This document shows, one piece after another, positions 33,489 to 43,129 of a stretch of 64,000 bases of DNA. Source of the DNA: an uncultured Caryophanales bacterium (GTDB lineage Bacteria > Bacillota_I > Bacilli_A > RFN20 > CAG-826); contig CALELS010000013.1 of NCBI GenBank assembly GCA_937902735.1, forward strand, positions 230,439 to 294,438. The letters are read 5' to 3'. The number at the start of each line of letters is the position of its first letter. Within the stretch, counting starts at the first letter, position 1. Both the position numbers and the translations under genes were made by a program. Under the pieces are notes generated by a model that was given only the letters and a program-made list of their open reading frames with translations, was not told the origin of the DNA and did no database searches.

Positions 33489-36108
33489 CTTTATTAAATC
33501 CTTTCATATATGGGATTTGCATCGTTATACAATGAATGTTTCCTCCACCAAGAAGTATTTCTTTTGAATAGATTTGAACCACTTCTTTGTCTGGATATAG
33601 TTTTTGAATTTGCTGTTTTGCAAGAGCATCCTCTTTTACTCCAAACGCTGGAAGAATTACAAATTTATCGCCTTGATAAAAGTTGATATAAGATGCAGCA
33701 AGGCGAGAACCTTCTGGTCTAGCTTTTGCATCATATTTACCTACTTTTATAGTCTTGGATTCTTTCTTTGACATATACATTGGTTCAGGTAGTTTGATTT
33801 TTATAATTTCAAATTTTCTACCCTTAGCATCTTCACTGTCCTTTAAGACTTTATAGGCTGCTCTGCAATAAGCATATTGTGGATCTTTTTTATTATCGGT
33901 CCACGCTAAAGCAACAACGCCTGGTCTAATAAAACATGCCATGTTATCAACATGTTCATTGGTCTCGTCTTCATAGATACCATTTGGTAACCAAATAACC
34001 TTAGATACATTCAAGTATGTTTTTAATGTTTCTTCGATTTCATTTTTGGTTAAGTTTGGATTACGACCCTTTGATAAAAGACATGCTTCAGTAGTTAAAC
34101 ATGTTTGTTCTCCATCAACATGAATAGATCCACCTTCTAAAACGAATTCATCAAGATTATATCTTTCAATGTTGAAATATTTAGCAAAGTTTCTTGTTAA
34201 TAAATCATCATCTTTGTAATTGGAATAAAGTCCATCAACTTTACCACCCCAAGCATTGAATCTAAAATCAACAATTCTTAGTTTTTGACCATTGGTCACA
34301 AAGATTGGCGAATTATCTCTTGCCCAAGCATCGTTATATTTGATTTTAACTGGAATTACATTTTTAATTCCCGAGAACAAATCAATAACATCGTTATAGA
34401 TTCTAGGAGCAATGCCTACATAGACTGGTTCAAATTTAGCTATAGCTAAAATGACATTTTTATATTCTTTTAACGCTGGTCGAGCATGATCTCTCCAAGT
34501 ATCTTGTCTAAATGGTAATAACACAATGGTGCCACTGTGTTTATCTCCTTCAAATGGCATCATATAACCATCTGCTCTAGGAGAAGAAATACGCTTAGTA
34601 AGATAGTCTTCAAGTTTATTCTTATATGTTGAATATCTAACCCATTTATCAACATCAATCACATTAACATTATTAACACCATAGTCACTTAAAATAGTAA
34701 CACCATATTGCGATTTATATTCATTTATGCGGTCAATTAATTCTTTAGTAAAAACCTCTCCAGGGACAATTAAAGGGATTCCTGGTGGATAAATCATAAT
34801 TGATTCACGTGAAATTGAATTAACTGCTTCCTCTAAAGGAACCTTTTTGCCAGGGGCATGATAGGCCGCTCTTGGGCGAATAAGTTGAAATGGAAAATCA
34901 ACACCAAAAGAGTGTTGTTGATATTCATATGACTTGTTGTAATGCTTCTTTGAAATATCTTTAAGGGCACGAATTAATCTCTTCATTTGTTTCATATCTG
35001 AACCAATAGCTAGAATACCCATAATGACGTATGTTTCGGCAAGTTCAACTTGGATTCCATATTCGTCTTTAAGTAAATGATACAAATCAAATCCATTGAT
35101 ATCTAAATGTTCAAGTTTGATAACTAATTTTGTTTCATCGTAGTCATAACAACCTCTCTTTTTAAAGTGGTCTTTATTACATGGAACAAATCCATTGATC
35201 TTAGCAATTTCTTTTCGAGCGTAAGCACTAAGTTCATGGACATTATCCATATTTTCTTGCCCATGAAGTGCAACATATTTTCTTGCTGCATCCAAAGATG
35301 CAAGAAGAAGTGTTGAAGGAGAAGTTGTATTTAAGATATTTAATGTTTTTTGAAGTTTTGCTGGTTGAATAAGTTCTGACTTTAGTAAAAGAACAGATGA
35401 TTGAGTTAAAGAACCACCAGTCTTATGAAATGAAACACTAGCCATATCGGCTTTTGCTTCCATAGCAGAAATTGGACCATGGTCATCAAAATAATAATGA
35501 GCACCATGAGCTTCATCTACTAAAACAGCCATACCACGAGAATGTGCTTCTTTAACTAAACGTTTTAAATCAGTAACTGCACCAAAATAAGTAGGATTAA
35601 TAACAAATATTGCTTTAGCTGATGGATAGTGTTGCATCGCTCGAATGTAATCATCTACTGATGGTTGGTTAGCAATTTCAAGTTCAGCATCAACTCTTGG
35701 CATAATGTATTCAGGAATAGCACCAGAAAGAATCAAAGCATTAGCTATGGACTTATGAACATTTCTTGGAAGGATGATTCTTTCATTAGCTCTACAAGCA
35801 GTCATAATCATCGCAATAATGCCACTTGTTGTGCCATTAATGAGAAAATATGCATGATCTGCTCCACACATATCTGCCATTAACCTTTGAGCTTCAAGAA
35901 GAACTCCATGTGGATTAGAAAGGTTATCCATTCCGATTGGAGCATTAACATCACAAAGATATGTTTTACCTCCAAGGAATTCCTTAAAATCATTTGCAAC
36001 ATTGCCCATATGATGTCCTGGAACATCTAGTGGTAAAATATTGCCACTTACATATTCTTTAAGAGCATCCAAGTATGGGGTTCTATTCTGGTTCAATTGT
36101 TTTTTCAT
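33478..36108 (-). CDS. Fused arginine decarboxylase - agmatine deiminase
   Basis: One frame of about 876 residues with two enzymes. Residues about 1-490 are a fold-type I PLP decarboxylase like Bacillus SpeA: LDVPGHHMGN, NGTTSGI, LVDEAHGAH (about 197) and the PLP lysine in SVSFHKTGGSLTQ (about K229), with the C-terminal YPPGIPLIVPGE. From about 505 it is an agmatine deiminase: SSPRADGYMMPFE, YNDAWARDNSPIF, LEGGSIHVDGE, ETNEHVDNM (His about 719) and the catalytic Cys in GGGNIHC (about C860). Together they would turn arginine into agmatine and then N-carbamoylputrescine. The start at 36108 is preferred over a GTG at 36147; neither has a clear Shine-Dalgarno. aguB overlaps the 3' end. Confidence 0.93.
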   Translation of the reverse strand: MKKQLNQNRTPYLDALKEYVSGNILPLDVPGHHMGNVANDFKEFLGGKTYLCDVNAPIGMDNLSNPHGVLLEAQRLMADMCGADHAYFLINGTTSGIIAMIMTACRANERIILPRNVHKSIANALILSGAIPEYIMPRVDAELEIANQPSVDDYIRAMQHYPSAKAIFVINPTYFGAVTDLKRLVKEAHSRGMAVLVDEAHGAHYYFDDHGPISAMEAKADMASVSFHKTGGSLTQSSVLLLKSELIQPAKLQKTLNILNTTSPSTLLLASLDAARKYVALHGQENMDNVHELSAYARKEIAKINGFVPCNKDHFKKRGCYDYDETKLVIKLEHLDINGFDLYHLLKDEYGIQVELAETYVIMGILAIGSDMKQMKRLIRALKDISKKHYNKSYEYQQHSFGVDFPFQLIRPRAAYHAPGKKVPLEEAVNSISRESIMIYPPGIPLIVPGEVFTKELIDRINEYKSQYGVTILSDYGVNNVNVIDVDKWVRYSTYKNKLEDYLTKRISSPRADGYMMPFEGDKHSGTIVLLPFRQDTWRDHARPALKEYKNVILAIAKFEPVYVGIAPRIYNDVIDLFSGIKNVIPVKIKYNDAWARDNSPIFVTNGQKLRIVDFRFNAWGGKVDGLYSNYKDDDLLTRNFAKYFNIERYNLDEFVLEGGSIHVDGEQTCLTTEACLLSKGRNPNLTKNEIEETLKTYLNVSKVIWLPNGIYEDETNEHVDNMACFIRPGVVALAWTDNKKDPQYAYCRAAYKVLKDSEDAKGRKFEIIKIKLPEPMYMSKKESKTIKVGKYDAKARPEGSRLAASYINFYQGDKFVILPAFGVKEDALAKQQIQKLYPDKEVVQIYSKEILLGGGNIHCITMQIPYMKGFNKDED

Positions 36109-36133
36109 AGCGATTATTTTACTTTGTAAATAT

Positions 36134-37057
36134 TTATTTTTCAACACTCACATGTCGAAGAATAAAATCAATGATTTTATCATTACAAACTTGTCCTTCT
36201 TTATCAAAAACAAAGTGATTGTAAACATGATCAATTTTTTTATCTGGCGATTCACAAACGTAATATTCTAATGGATATTTTAAGGATGAATGTTCACGAT
36301 TTAATAATTCGGATTGGCTTTTAAAATAATCATGTAGTGAGGTATTTATAAACATTGGAGTTAAGTCTAAATCTTTTTTAATGTAGTAACGAGGCGATAG
36401 TTTCATCAAATATTCATCATTCCTATATTCTTTTGTGAACATATCTTTGATGAGGCTCTTCTTAAGCATTTTTAAAGAACCATCTCTTAAAGGAATTAAA
36501 TCGTACATTGGTGAATCAAGCGAATAGCAAGAAATTTTAATATCGGGCAATTTCTTAATTTTAAAGAAATTTTGAGCTTCCTTATCATGATAAATAATGT
36601 TGGTTAGCAGTGCTAAATGACCACCAGCGCTATCACCCATAATAGCAAATTTTTCGGTATTTATTTTGTAATATACACGGTTTTTTCTTATAAAATCTAA
36701 AGCTAAAAACACATCATGAACCTGATTCATAATCGAAATGTCTTCTTTATGATTTGCAAGTCTATAATTCATGGCAATAACATTAAATCCTTTACTTACA
36801 AAATATGATGTAAAAATTGCTGAACTCTCTTTATATCCGTAAATGTAGGATCCACCATGAATATATAAAATTGTGATTCCATTACCACCAGTAGCAGGAT
36901 ATATAATATCCAATTTATGTTCTTTTAAATCATCTTCGAAATAAGAAACATCTGCTCTTGTATTTGTAACTCCAAATGTGCGTAAACCAGCAAGTCTTTT
37001 CTTGTCGTTTTTTCGCATTAAGTTTATATATAGTTTTCTGCCGACTTTAAAAACCAT
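36134..37057 (-). CDS. Alpha/beta hydrolase, HSL/esterase type
   Basis: A probable cytosolic carboxylesterase of 307 residues. The oxyanion-hole motif HGGSY (about 67-71) and the nucleophile elbow GDSAGGH (Ser143) are those of the hormone-sensitive-lipase group; a catalytic Asp and His (about 288, in IDHVYNHF) can be placed. No signal peptide. Its stop lies about 25 bp before the fusion gene start, so it may be cotranscribed with the polyamine genes, though no link in function is evident. The substrate is unknown. Confidence 0.82.
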   Translation of the reverse strand: MVFKVGRKLYINLMRKNDKKRLAGLRTFGVTNTRADVSYFEDDLKEHKLDIIYPATGGNGITILYIHGGSYIYGYKESSAIFTSYFVSKGFNVIAMNYRLANHKEDISIMNQVHDVFLALDFIRKNRVYYKINTEKFAIMGDSAGGHLALLTNIIYHDKEAQNFFKIKKLPDIKISCYSLDSPMYDLIPLRDGSLKMLKKSLIKDMFTKEYRNDEYLMKLSPRYYIKKDLDLTPMFINTSLHDYFKSQSELLNREHSSLKYPLEYYVCESPDKKIDHVYNHFVFDKEGQVCNDKIIDFILRHVSVEK

Positions 37058-37092
37058 ATTAATAGGTTAGCATAAATGCTATCTAGAAAATA

Positions 37093-38673
37093 TTATTTTT
37101 GTGTTAGAGATTGAATATATGCTGTCTCAACTTTTACATCAAGACGTGGGAACAATGGTTCACCTTTAATAACTTTATTACCTGCAAATGGACAAAATTT
37201 GTAAACATAATTATATGTTTTTTGTTCTTCAGTTAAACCAAATAAATCATAGACTTTATCAATTGTTTCAACCAAAGCAGGAGACATAAGTTTTGCTCCA
37301 GTAACAATTGAATTTACTAATACAGCCATTACATTGCCAAGCTCATCAATCTTACCTTCTTTAGCAAGATTCCAAGGTTGAGATTCTTCAATAAATTTAT
37401 TAGCAATATTTAATAATTCAGTTGCTTCAGTTAAACCTTCTGTAACTTTCAGATCATCAAGATAGTTTTCATAGGCTTTAACAATCTTGTTTGTCTCATG
37501 TTCGATATCTTTAATACGTTGTGATGGATTTTTAAGTTCAGGTACAACCCCATCAAAATATTTAATAACCATTGCACAAGTCCTGTTAATTAGGTTTCCA
37601 AGATTGTTAGCAAGGTCATTATTAATTCTTTCAACAAATAGTTCAGGAGTAAATCTTCCATCACTACCGAAAGAGAATTCGCGAGCAAGATACCATCTAA
37701 CAGTGTCTACACCATATCGTTCAATTAAAGGGAATGGTGAAACAACGTTTCCACGAGACTTTGACATCTTTTCACCATTTAAATCTAATAGGCCGTGAAC
37801 AAAAACACGATTAGGAAGTCTAAGTCCTAGTCCCATTAAAAACATTGGCCAATAGATGACGTGAAAACGTGAAATATCTGCGCCAACAATATGAACAATT
37901 TCACATTCTGGATCTTCCCAAAACTTTTTAAATTTTTCTTCGTTATCACTATCATAACCTAATGCAGTTATGTAATTGGTTAAAGCATCCATCCAAACAT
38001 ATATAACGTGTTTAGGATTTTCTCTAATTTGAATGCCCCAATCAAACGAAGTTCTAGAAACGCATAAATCGCCAAGACCTGGTTTGATGAACGTATTCAT
38101 CATTTCATTCTTTCTATTGATAGGGAGAATGAATTTTGGATTCTTTTCCATTTCTTCTAATAAAGCAGGAAGATACTTTTGAGTTTTAAAGAAATAAGCT
38201 TCTTCACTAGCTCTATGAACTGGTCTATGACAATCAGGGCAAAGATGTTCTTCGCCTACTTGAGTATCAGTCCAGAATGATTCACATGGAGTGCAATACC
38301 ATCCTTCGTATTGACCAAGATAAATGTCATCATTTTTGTATAATTTAGTGAAAATATCCTGCACAACCTTCGTATGTCTTTCTTCGGTTGTACGAATAAA
38401 ATCATCATTTGAAATCTTCATTGCTTTCCAAAGTTGTTTAAACTTTTCAGCTATTTCATCAACAAATTCTTGAGGAGTTACACCTTTAGCGGCAGCATTC
38501 TTTTGAATCTTCTCACCATGTTCATCAGTACCTGTTAAGAAGTATGTTTCAACACCTCTCATGCGTTTGTAGCGAGCTAAAACATCACTCAGGGTAGTGC
38601 AATAAGCATGACCAATATGAGCGTTGGCGCTTGGATAATAAATAGGAGTAGTAATATAAAACTTTTTTGCCAT
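37093..38673 (-). CDS. metG: Methionine--tRNA ligase
   Basis: Charges tRNA-Met. 526 residues, class I synthetase. HIGH is at 19-22 and KMSKS at 302-306. Four zinc Cys (127, 130, 145, 148) mark the zinc-binding connective peptide. The protein ends after the anticodon-binding helical domain, without the C-terminal EMAP/Trbp111 dimerisation domain found in many bacteria. It starts 3 nt after the nuclease gene; GGA lies 9 nt before its ATG. Confidence 0.96.
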   Translation of the reverse strand: MAKKFYITTPIYYPSANAHIGHAYCTTLSDVLARYKRMRGVETYFLTGTDEHGEKIQKNAAAKGVTPQEFVDEIAEKFKQLWKAMKISNDDFIRTTEERHTKVVQDIFTKLYKNDDIYLGQYEGWYCTPCESFWTDTQVGEEHLCPDCHRPVHRASEEAYFFKTQKYLPALLEEMEKNPKFILPINRKNEMMNTFIKPGLGDLCVSRTSFDWGIQIRENPKHVIYVWMDALTNYITALGYDSDNEEKFKKFWEDPECEIVHIVGADISRFHVIYWPMFLMGLGLRLPNRVFVHGLLDLNGEKMSKSRGNVVSPFPLIERYGVDTVRWYLAREFSFGSDGRFTPELFVERINNDLANNLGNLINRTCAMVIKYFDGVVPELKNPSQRIKDIEHETNKIVKAYENYLDDLKVTEGLTEATELLNIANKFIEESQPWNLAKEGKIDELGNVMAVLVNSIVTGAKLMSPALVETIDKVYDLFGLTEEQKTYNYVYKFCPFAGNKVIKGEPLFPRLDVKVETAYIQSLTQK

Positions 38674-38676
38674 AAA

Positions 38677-39741
38677 TTACATTCCACAAATTCGTTTGGT
38701 TGTTGCGTTTGTATTGCCCCAAATCTTGCAAGCATATTCAGGGTGATCAATAAATGGGTTGCGGTTTCCTTGAAGATATTGAGCACCTTCATTTCTTCTT
38801 TCTTCTCTTGGATCAACAGGATAACGTAAGTTCCAAGAAAGCATGTCAGAAATGACACCCATTTCTTTATTCTTTGTATAATGACTTCTTGAGCCATCAT
38901 CAGTCAGTGTTAATTGATCTGATGCGACCATGCAATAGAAAATGATTCTAGCAGAATCTCCACGATAAGATTCAACTCCAAAACTTTCCATTGCTGGATC
39001 CCAGCCATCTTCATTATCTTTCATTCCTTCAATGAAGAAAGAATGTCCACGAGATCCGTTTTCAGAAGGAATTGTTGGACGTGGCATATGAATATCGGCT
39101 TCAACTAAGTTTCCACCATGGGTATTTGGCCAGACGTGTTCACGATTGAAAGATGTCATTGTGTTTCCAGAATAGAAAGAAACAATTCTTGTTCCATATG
39201 GTTGACCTTTACTATCATATTGAACACTGGTTGGATCATAATCTGTATATTTAAACATTCCAGAGGCGCTGGTGCCCATTGAACCATAACCAACAGTTTT
39301 AGTGCGACGATTTTTATTAATTGCTCTTAAAGCACTTAACAATTGGGTACCAGTCAAACCTTGAGCAGAAGCATAATAATCACCTTCATCACCGCCACCA
39401 TCTTTTACAACACTAACTGTGTATCTGGTTTCAGCAGTAACTGTTTTCTCAGTGTAACTTACAACAACGGTCTTGTTACCAACAGTTGATGTAGAAATAT
39501 TTGTAACATTCGTTGGTGTTACAACTTTTGCACCCCCATCAGAATATGAGGCGGTGCAAATACCATCGAAAGTAAATGTCTCTCCAACCTTGTATTCAGT
39601 AGTTTGTCCACTAACAGCAATGCTAAGTAGTGTAGCATCCTCAGATGGTTCCGGAGGAGTTACTGGAGTAGGATTAATACAACCAGTAAGAACAAATGTC
39701 ATTGATAGGACTACAAGATAAGGTCTAAATGTTTTTTTCAT
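38677..39741 (-). CDS. Secreted lipoprotein nuclease, endonuclease I family
   Basis: 354 residues. A type II signal peptide ends at the lipobox LTGC (Cys21), so it should be anchored outside the membrane. A Ser/Thr-rich bacterial Ig-like domain (about 38-110) is followed by an endonuclease I (EndA/NucM-like) catalytic domain: FNREHVWPNTHGG with the active-site His, a long loop (GWDPAMESFGVESYRGDSARIIFY is the helix with the metal-site Asn/Asp region) and NPFIDHPEYACKIW. It would degrade extracellular DNA for nutrients or supply strands to an uptake machine. It is directly upstream of metG. Confidence 0.9.
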   Translation of the reverse strand: MKKTFRPYLVVLSMTFVLTGCINPTPVTPPEPSEDATLLSIAVSGQTTEYKVGETFTFDGICTASYSDGGAKVVTPTNVTNISTSTVGNKTVVVSYTEKTVTAETRYTVSVVKDGGGDEGDYYASAQGLTGTQLLSALRAINKNRRTKTVGYGSMGTSASGMFKYTDYDPTSVQYDSKGQPYGTRIVSFYSGNTMTSFNREHVWPNTHGGNLVEADIHMPRPTIPSENGSRGHSFFIEGMKDNEDGWDPAMESFGVESYRGDSARIIFYCMVASDQLTLTDDGSRSHYTKNKEMGVISDMLSWNLRYPVDPREERRNEGAQYLQGNRNPFIDHPEYACKIWGNTNATTKRICGM

Positions 39742-39802
39742 AAGTTCACCTCGAAAACATAGTTTTCTAATTAAACATTATATATGAATGATTTTATAAA
39801 GT

Positions 39803-39829
39803 AAGAAAAAAATCCACATAACGTGGATT
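39803..39829 (-). terminator. rpmE terminator
   Basis: AATCCAC (39811-39817), loop ATAAC, GTGGATT (39823-39829), followed on the minus strand by TTTTTTTC. Confidence 0.88.
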
Positions 39830-39835
39830 AATTCA

Positions 39836-40039
39836 TTATTTAAGTCCGTATTTTTTATTGAAACGGTCAACTCTACCATCGGATTGAACGAATCTTTGTT
39901 TTCCGGTGTAGAATGGGTGACAATTCGAGCATGTATCAACGTGAACATGTTCACTTGTTGAATGTGTTTCAAATGTTGCTCCACAAGAGACACATGTAAC
40001 TGTGACCTTATGGGTTTTTGGATGAATGCCTTTTTTCAT
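39836..40039 (-). CDS. rpmE: 50S ribosomal protein L31 (zinc type)
   Basis: A 67-residue large-subunit protein that bridges to the small subunit. It has the zinc-binding Cys of the C+ form (VTCVSCG and [10 protein letters not shown]), the MKKGIHP start and the [10 protein letters not shown] end. GGAAGGAG precedes the ATG. It has its own promoter and terminator, with a short hairpin in its leader. Confidence 0.95.
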   Translation of the reverse strand: MKKGIHPKTHKVTVTCVSCGATFETHSTSEHVHVDTCSNCHPFYTGKQRFVQSDGRVDRFNKKYGLK

Positions 40040-40057
40040 TTTATAACTCCTTCCGCC

Positions 40058-40123
40058 TTAGACCTCGAGTGGGTTCTAAAGAAAGTGTAGTAAGATATTA
40101 CCATTCTATGCAAAGTCACGCAA
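40058..40123 (-). promoter_or_regulatory. rpmE promoter and leader hairpin
   Basis: Minus strand: TTGCGT (40123-40118), 17 nt, TAATAT (40100-40095), start near 40088. The leader then forms a small hairpin (TTAGA 40079-40075 with TCTAA 40062-40058, sequence CTCGAG in the loop) ahead of the Shine-Dalgarno. L31 leaders regulate rpmE in some Bacillota; whether this one does is unknown. Confidence 0.5.
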
Positions 40124-40191
40124 GAAAATAATGTTTCTAATTTTAATAAATAAATCGACCTTAAATTATTAATATGTAATAATTATATGCA

Positions 40192-41742
40192 ATGAAAACA
40201 CGTCCAACACATAACAAAATAATCATTATTGGTGCAGGCATTAGTGGACTTGCTGCAGGTATTTACGCTAAAAAGGCTGGTTTTGACGTTGATATTTATG
40301 AGAAAAATCCTTCTGTTGGTGGACTTTGTACATCTTGGGATAGAAAAGGCTACACAATTGATGGATGTATCCATTGGTTAACAGGCACAAAAGAAAATAC
40401 TGATTTATATAAAATGTGGATGGATGTTGGAGCATTTAAATCAAATGATGACATCATTCAATCCGATATTTTTGCGACATTAAATTACAATGGGGAAACT
40501 ATTAGACTCTGGAATGATTCAGATAAATTAAAAGAAGAGATGTTAAAAATATCTCCAGAAGATAAAAAACATATTAATAAATTCATTAAAGTGTTTAAAA
40601 AGATCGAGAAAGTTGACTTCCCTTTGCATATGCCAACCGACACAATGAATATATTTGAATTAACAGCAGTGTTGCCAATGCTTATGCCTATCGCATCTCC
40701 GTTTATGTATGCTGCTACTAAATCTACTAGAACTTATGCTAAAAGATTTAAATCTCCTATATTAAGATATGCTATTTCAAATATAGTTCCTGGTAGAAAT
40801 AACTTATTTGCTAATATGTTCTCTTATGCAACTGTTTCAAGTGGTAACGGAGGTGTACCAAAAGGTGGATCTAAACCAATGGTTGAAAGAATGCTTAAAA
40901 CTTACTTAGATTTAGGTGGAAGGATTCATCTTGCAAAAGAAGTTCAAGGTGTAATCATTGAAAAAAGAATTGTTAAAGGTATCGTTTTAAAAAATAATGA
41001 AAAAGTCTACGGCGATTATATCGTTTCATCTACCGACGTATTATATACGTTAAAACACTTACTGAAACACAAATATCATTCTTTTAGATTCTTTAAAAGA
41101 AGAGATAAAATTCATCGTTATCCAATACCTAGCTGTGTCTATGTTACCTACTCGGTAGATGTTAAAAAATATCAGGCTCTTAACTTGGGTGAAACATATC
41201 AATTTAATACCGAGCCATTCTTAGTAGGTTATACAATACAGGATTCAATTAGACTTCGTGATTATTCCTATGATGAATATTTCATACGTAATGGAAGAGT
41301 TACTGTAAATGTCTTGATATCACAGAGTGATATAAATTATCCTTTCTGGAAGCTTCTTGCCAAAGATCGCAAAGCTTATTTAAAAGAAAAAGAAAGAGTT
41401 GCTGAAGTTCTAAAAGAACGAATAGAAGCTCACCTTCCTTCTTTAAAAGGCGATCTTGAAATATTAGATGTTGTAACGCCTGTTACATATCATAGATATT
41501 GTAATTCTAGCTATGGAGGATATATGTCCTTCTCATGGACTGATGAAAACAACATGTTAATGCATAATGGCAAAATTAGAGGAATAAAGAATTTCTATAT
41601 TGCTGGACAATGGTTGCAAATGCCAGGTGGACTTCCTCTAGCGTTATCATCTGGTAAGTTTGCGGTTCAAAGAATAATGAAAAAAGAAAAAATGAATTAT
41701 CGTATTACACCAAAGAAAAAGGAGGTAAAACATGATAAATAA
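40192..41742 (+). CDS. NAD(P)/FAD-dependent oxidoreductase, phytoene desaturase/CrtI-like
   Basis: 516 residues. The N-terminus carries the dinucleotide-binding GAGISGLAAGIYAKK and the FAD motif ending YEKNPSVGGLCTSW; the C-terminal FYIAGQWLQMPGGLPLALSSGK closes the FAD site. It belongs to the broad family of phytoene desaturases, carotenoid isomerases and related amine oxidases. There are no carotenoid genes nearby, so the substrate is unknown. It overlaps tldD by 11 bp, making a three-gene operon with tldD and tldE. No Shine-Dalgarno precedes its ATG; a TAATAA box ends 9 nt upstream. Confidence 0.85.
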   Translation: MKTRPTHNKIIIIGAGISGLAAGIYAKKAGFDVDIYEKNPSVGGLCTSWDRKGYTIDGCIHWLTGTKENTDLYKMWMDVGAFKSNDDIIQSDIFATLNYNGETIRLWNDSDKLKEEMLKISPEDKKHINKFIKVFKKIEKVDFPLHMPTDTMNIFELTAVLPMLMPIASPFMYAATKSTRTYAKRFKSPILRYAISNIVPGRNNLFANMFSYATVSSGNGGVPKGGSKPMVERMLKTYLDLGGRIHLAKEVQGVIIEKRIVKGIVLKNNEKVYGDYIVSSTDVLYTLKHLLKHKYHSFRFFKRRDKIHRYPIPSCVYVTYSVDVKKYQALNLGETYQFNTEPFLVGYTIQDSIRLRDYSYDEYFIRNGRVTVNVLISQSDINYPFWKLLAKDRKAYLKEKERVAEVLKERIEAHLPSLKGDLEILDVVTPVTYHRYCNSSYGGYMSFSWTDENNMLMHNGKIRGIKNFYIAGQWLQMPGGLPLALSSGKFAVQRIMKKEKMNYRITPKKKEVKHDK

Positions 41743-43129
41743 AAAACAAGCAATCGAAATATTAAATGCTGGTCTTGCAACTGGGAGTGACTACGCTGAA
41801 ATATTTATAGAAGAAAAAGAAAGTGAAACAGTTAGCATTGAAAATGGTAAGGTTGAACAAGATCTTGTCTCTCATACCTATGGTGCTGGTATTCGTTTAT
41901 TAAACAAACTACAAAGTGTTTATGGCTATACAAACGATGTCACAAAGAAAGGTTTATTAGAACTTGCAAACAACCTTTCAAAATCATTCAATGACGAAAG
42001 AGTTTTAACTATCGAACAATTAAAAACCAAAAAGGTTCGTAACTTACATAAACGCGAAAGATTATCAAAGGATGTCTCAACAAAAGAGAAAGTTGACTAC
42101 CTAAAAGTTGGCGACAAAGTAATGGCAGATTTCGATGAAAAAATCATCAGAACTCGCTCATCTTATAGTTCAACATATACAAAAGTTACCATTTTCTCCT
42201 CAAAAGGTTACATGTTTAAAGACGAAAAAGAAAGAGGCCGTTTGGTCTTATTCTGCCTTGGTGTAGAAGGAGAAAAAATCGAAAATGGTTTTGAGGCAAA
42301 AGGAACAAGCGGTGGATTTGAATATTTCTTAAATAAAGTTGATATTAAAGATCTTGCCTTAGAAGCTGCAAAACAAACTGTAACAATGCTTGGTGCAAAA
42401 GAGTGTCCTAGCGGAAGAATGACTGTTGTTATCGGTAATGGTGATGGTGGTGTAATTTTCCACGAAGCTTGTGGACATGCTCTTGAAGCAAGTGCTGTAA
42501 GCCGTAATCTTTCAGTGTTTGCAAATAAAGAAGGACAACAAATTGCCTCTAGTATCGTAAACGCTGTTGATGATGGAACAATCCCTAACGAATGGGGTTC
42601 AAATAATATTGATGATGAAGGAAACAAAACCGAGAAAACTGTTTTAATCAAAAACGGAATCCTTCAAAACTATCTTATCGATGACTTTAATGGACGTAGG
42701 ATGAACAAGAAAGGCAATGGTGCTTGTCGAAGACAATCTTACAAATTTGAACCGACATCACGTATGTCAAACACATACATTATGCCTGGTAAATCTACTC
42801 CTGAAGAAATCATTGCTGCCACTAAACTCGGATTATATGCTAAATCACTTTCTGGCGGTTCAGTTAACCCAGTCACTGGTGAATTTAATTTTGGTTGTAG
42901 TGAAGCATATATTATCCGTGATGGAAAAATTGCTGAACCAGTTAGAGGTGCTTCTTTAATTGGAAGTGGTGCAGAAGTGTTGATGAACATAGATATGATT
43001 GGAAATGATTTAGAAATGTCACAAGGAATGTGTGGTGCCGCTAGTGGTTCTGTTCCAGTTGATATAGGCCAACCAACCATTAGAGTTCAAAATATTTTAG
43101 TAGGTGGAAATGGAGGAGAATTAAAATGA
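41732..43129 (+). CDS. tldD: Metalloprotease TldD
   Basis: The catalytic half of the TldD/TldE heterodimer, which degrades unfolded peptides and trims some RiPPs and antitoxins in other bacteria. 465 residues. The zinc site HEACGHALEAS (HExxxH) lies near residue 246. The C-terminal glycine-rich DIGQPTIRVQNILVGGNGGE is typical. AAAGGAGG precedes the ATG. It overlaps tldE by 4 bp. There is no recognisable peptide precursor gene next to it. Confidence 0.94.
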   Translation: MINKKQAIEILNAGLATGSDYAEIFIEEKESETVSIENGKVEQDLVSHTYGAGIRLLNKLQSVYGYTNDVTKKGLLELANNLSKSFNDERVLTIEQLKTKKVRNLHKRERLSKDVSTKEKVDYLKVGDKVMADFDEKIIRTRSSYSSTYTKVTIFSSKGYMFKDEKERGRLVLFCLGVEGEKIENGFEAKGTSGGFEYFLNKVDIKDLALEAAKQTVTMLGAKECPSGRMTVVIGNGDGGVIFHEACGHALEASAVSRNLSVFANKEGQQIASSIVNAVDDGTIPNEWGSNNIDDEGNKTEKTVLIKNGILQNYLIDDFNGRRMNKKGNGACRRQSYKFEPTSRMSNTYIMPGKSTPEEIIAATKLGLYAKSLSGGSVNPVTGEFNFGCSEAYIIRDGKIAEPVRGASLIGSGAEVLMNIDMIGNDLEMSQGMCGAASGSVPVDIGQPTIRVQNILVGGNGGELK

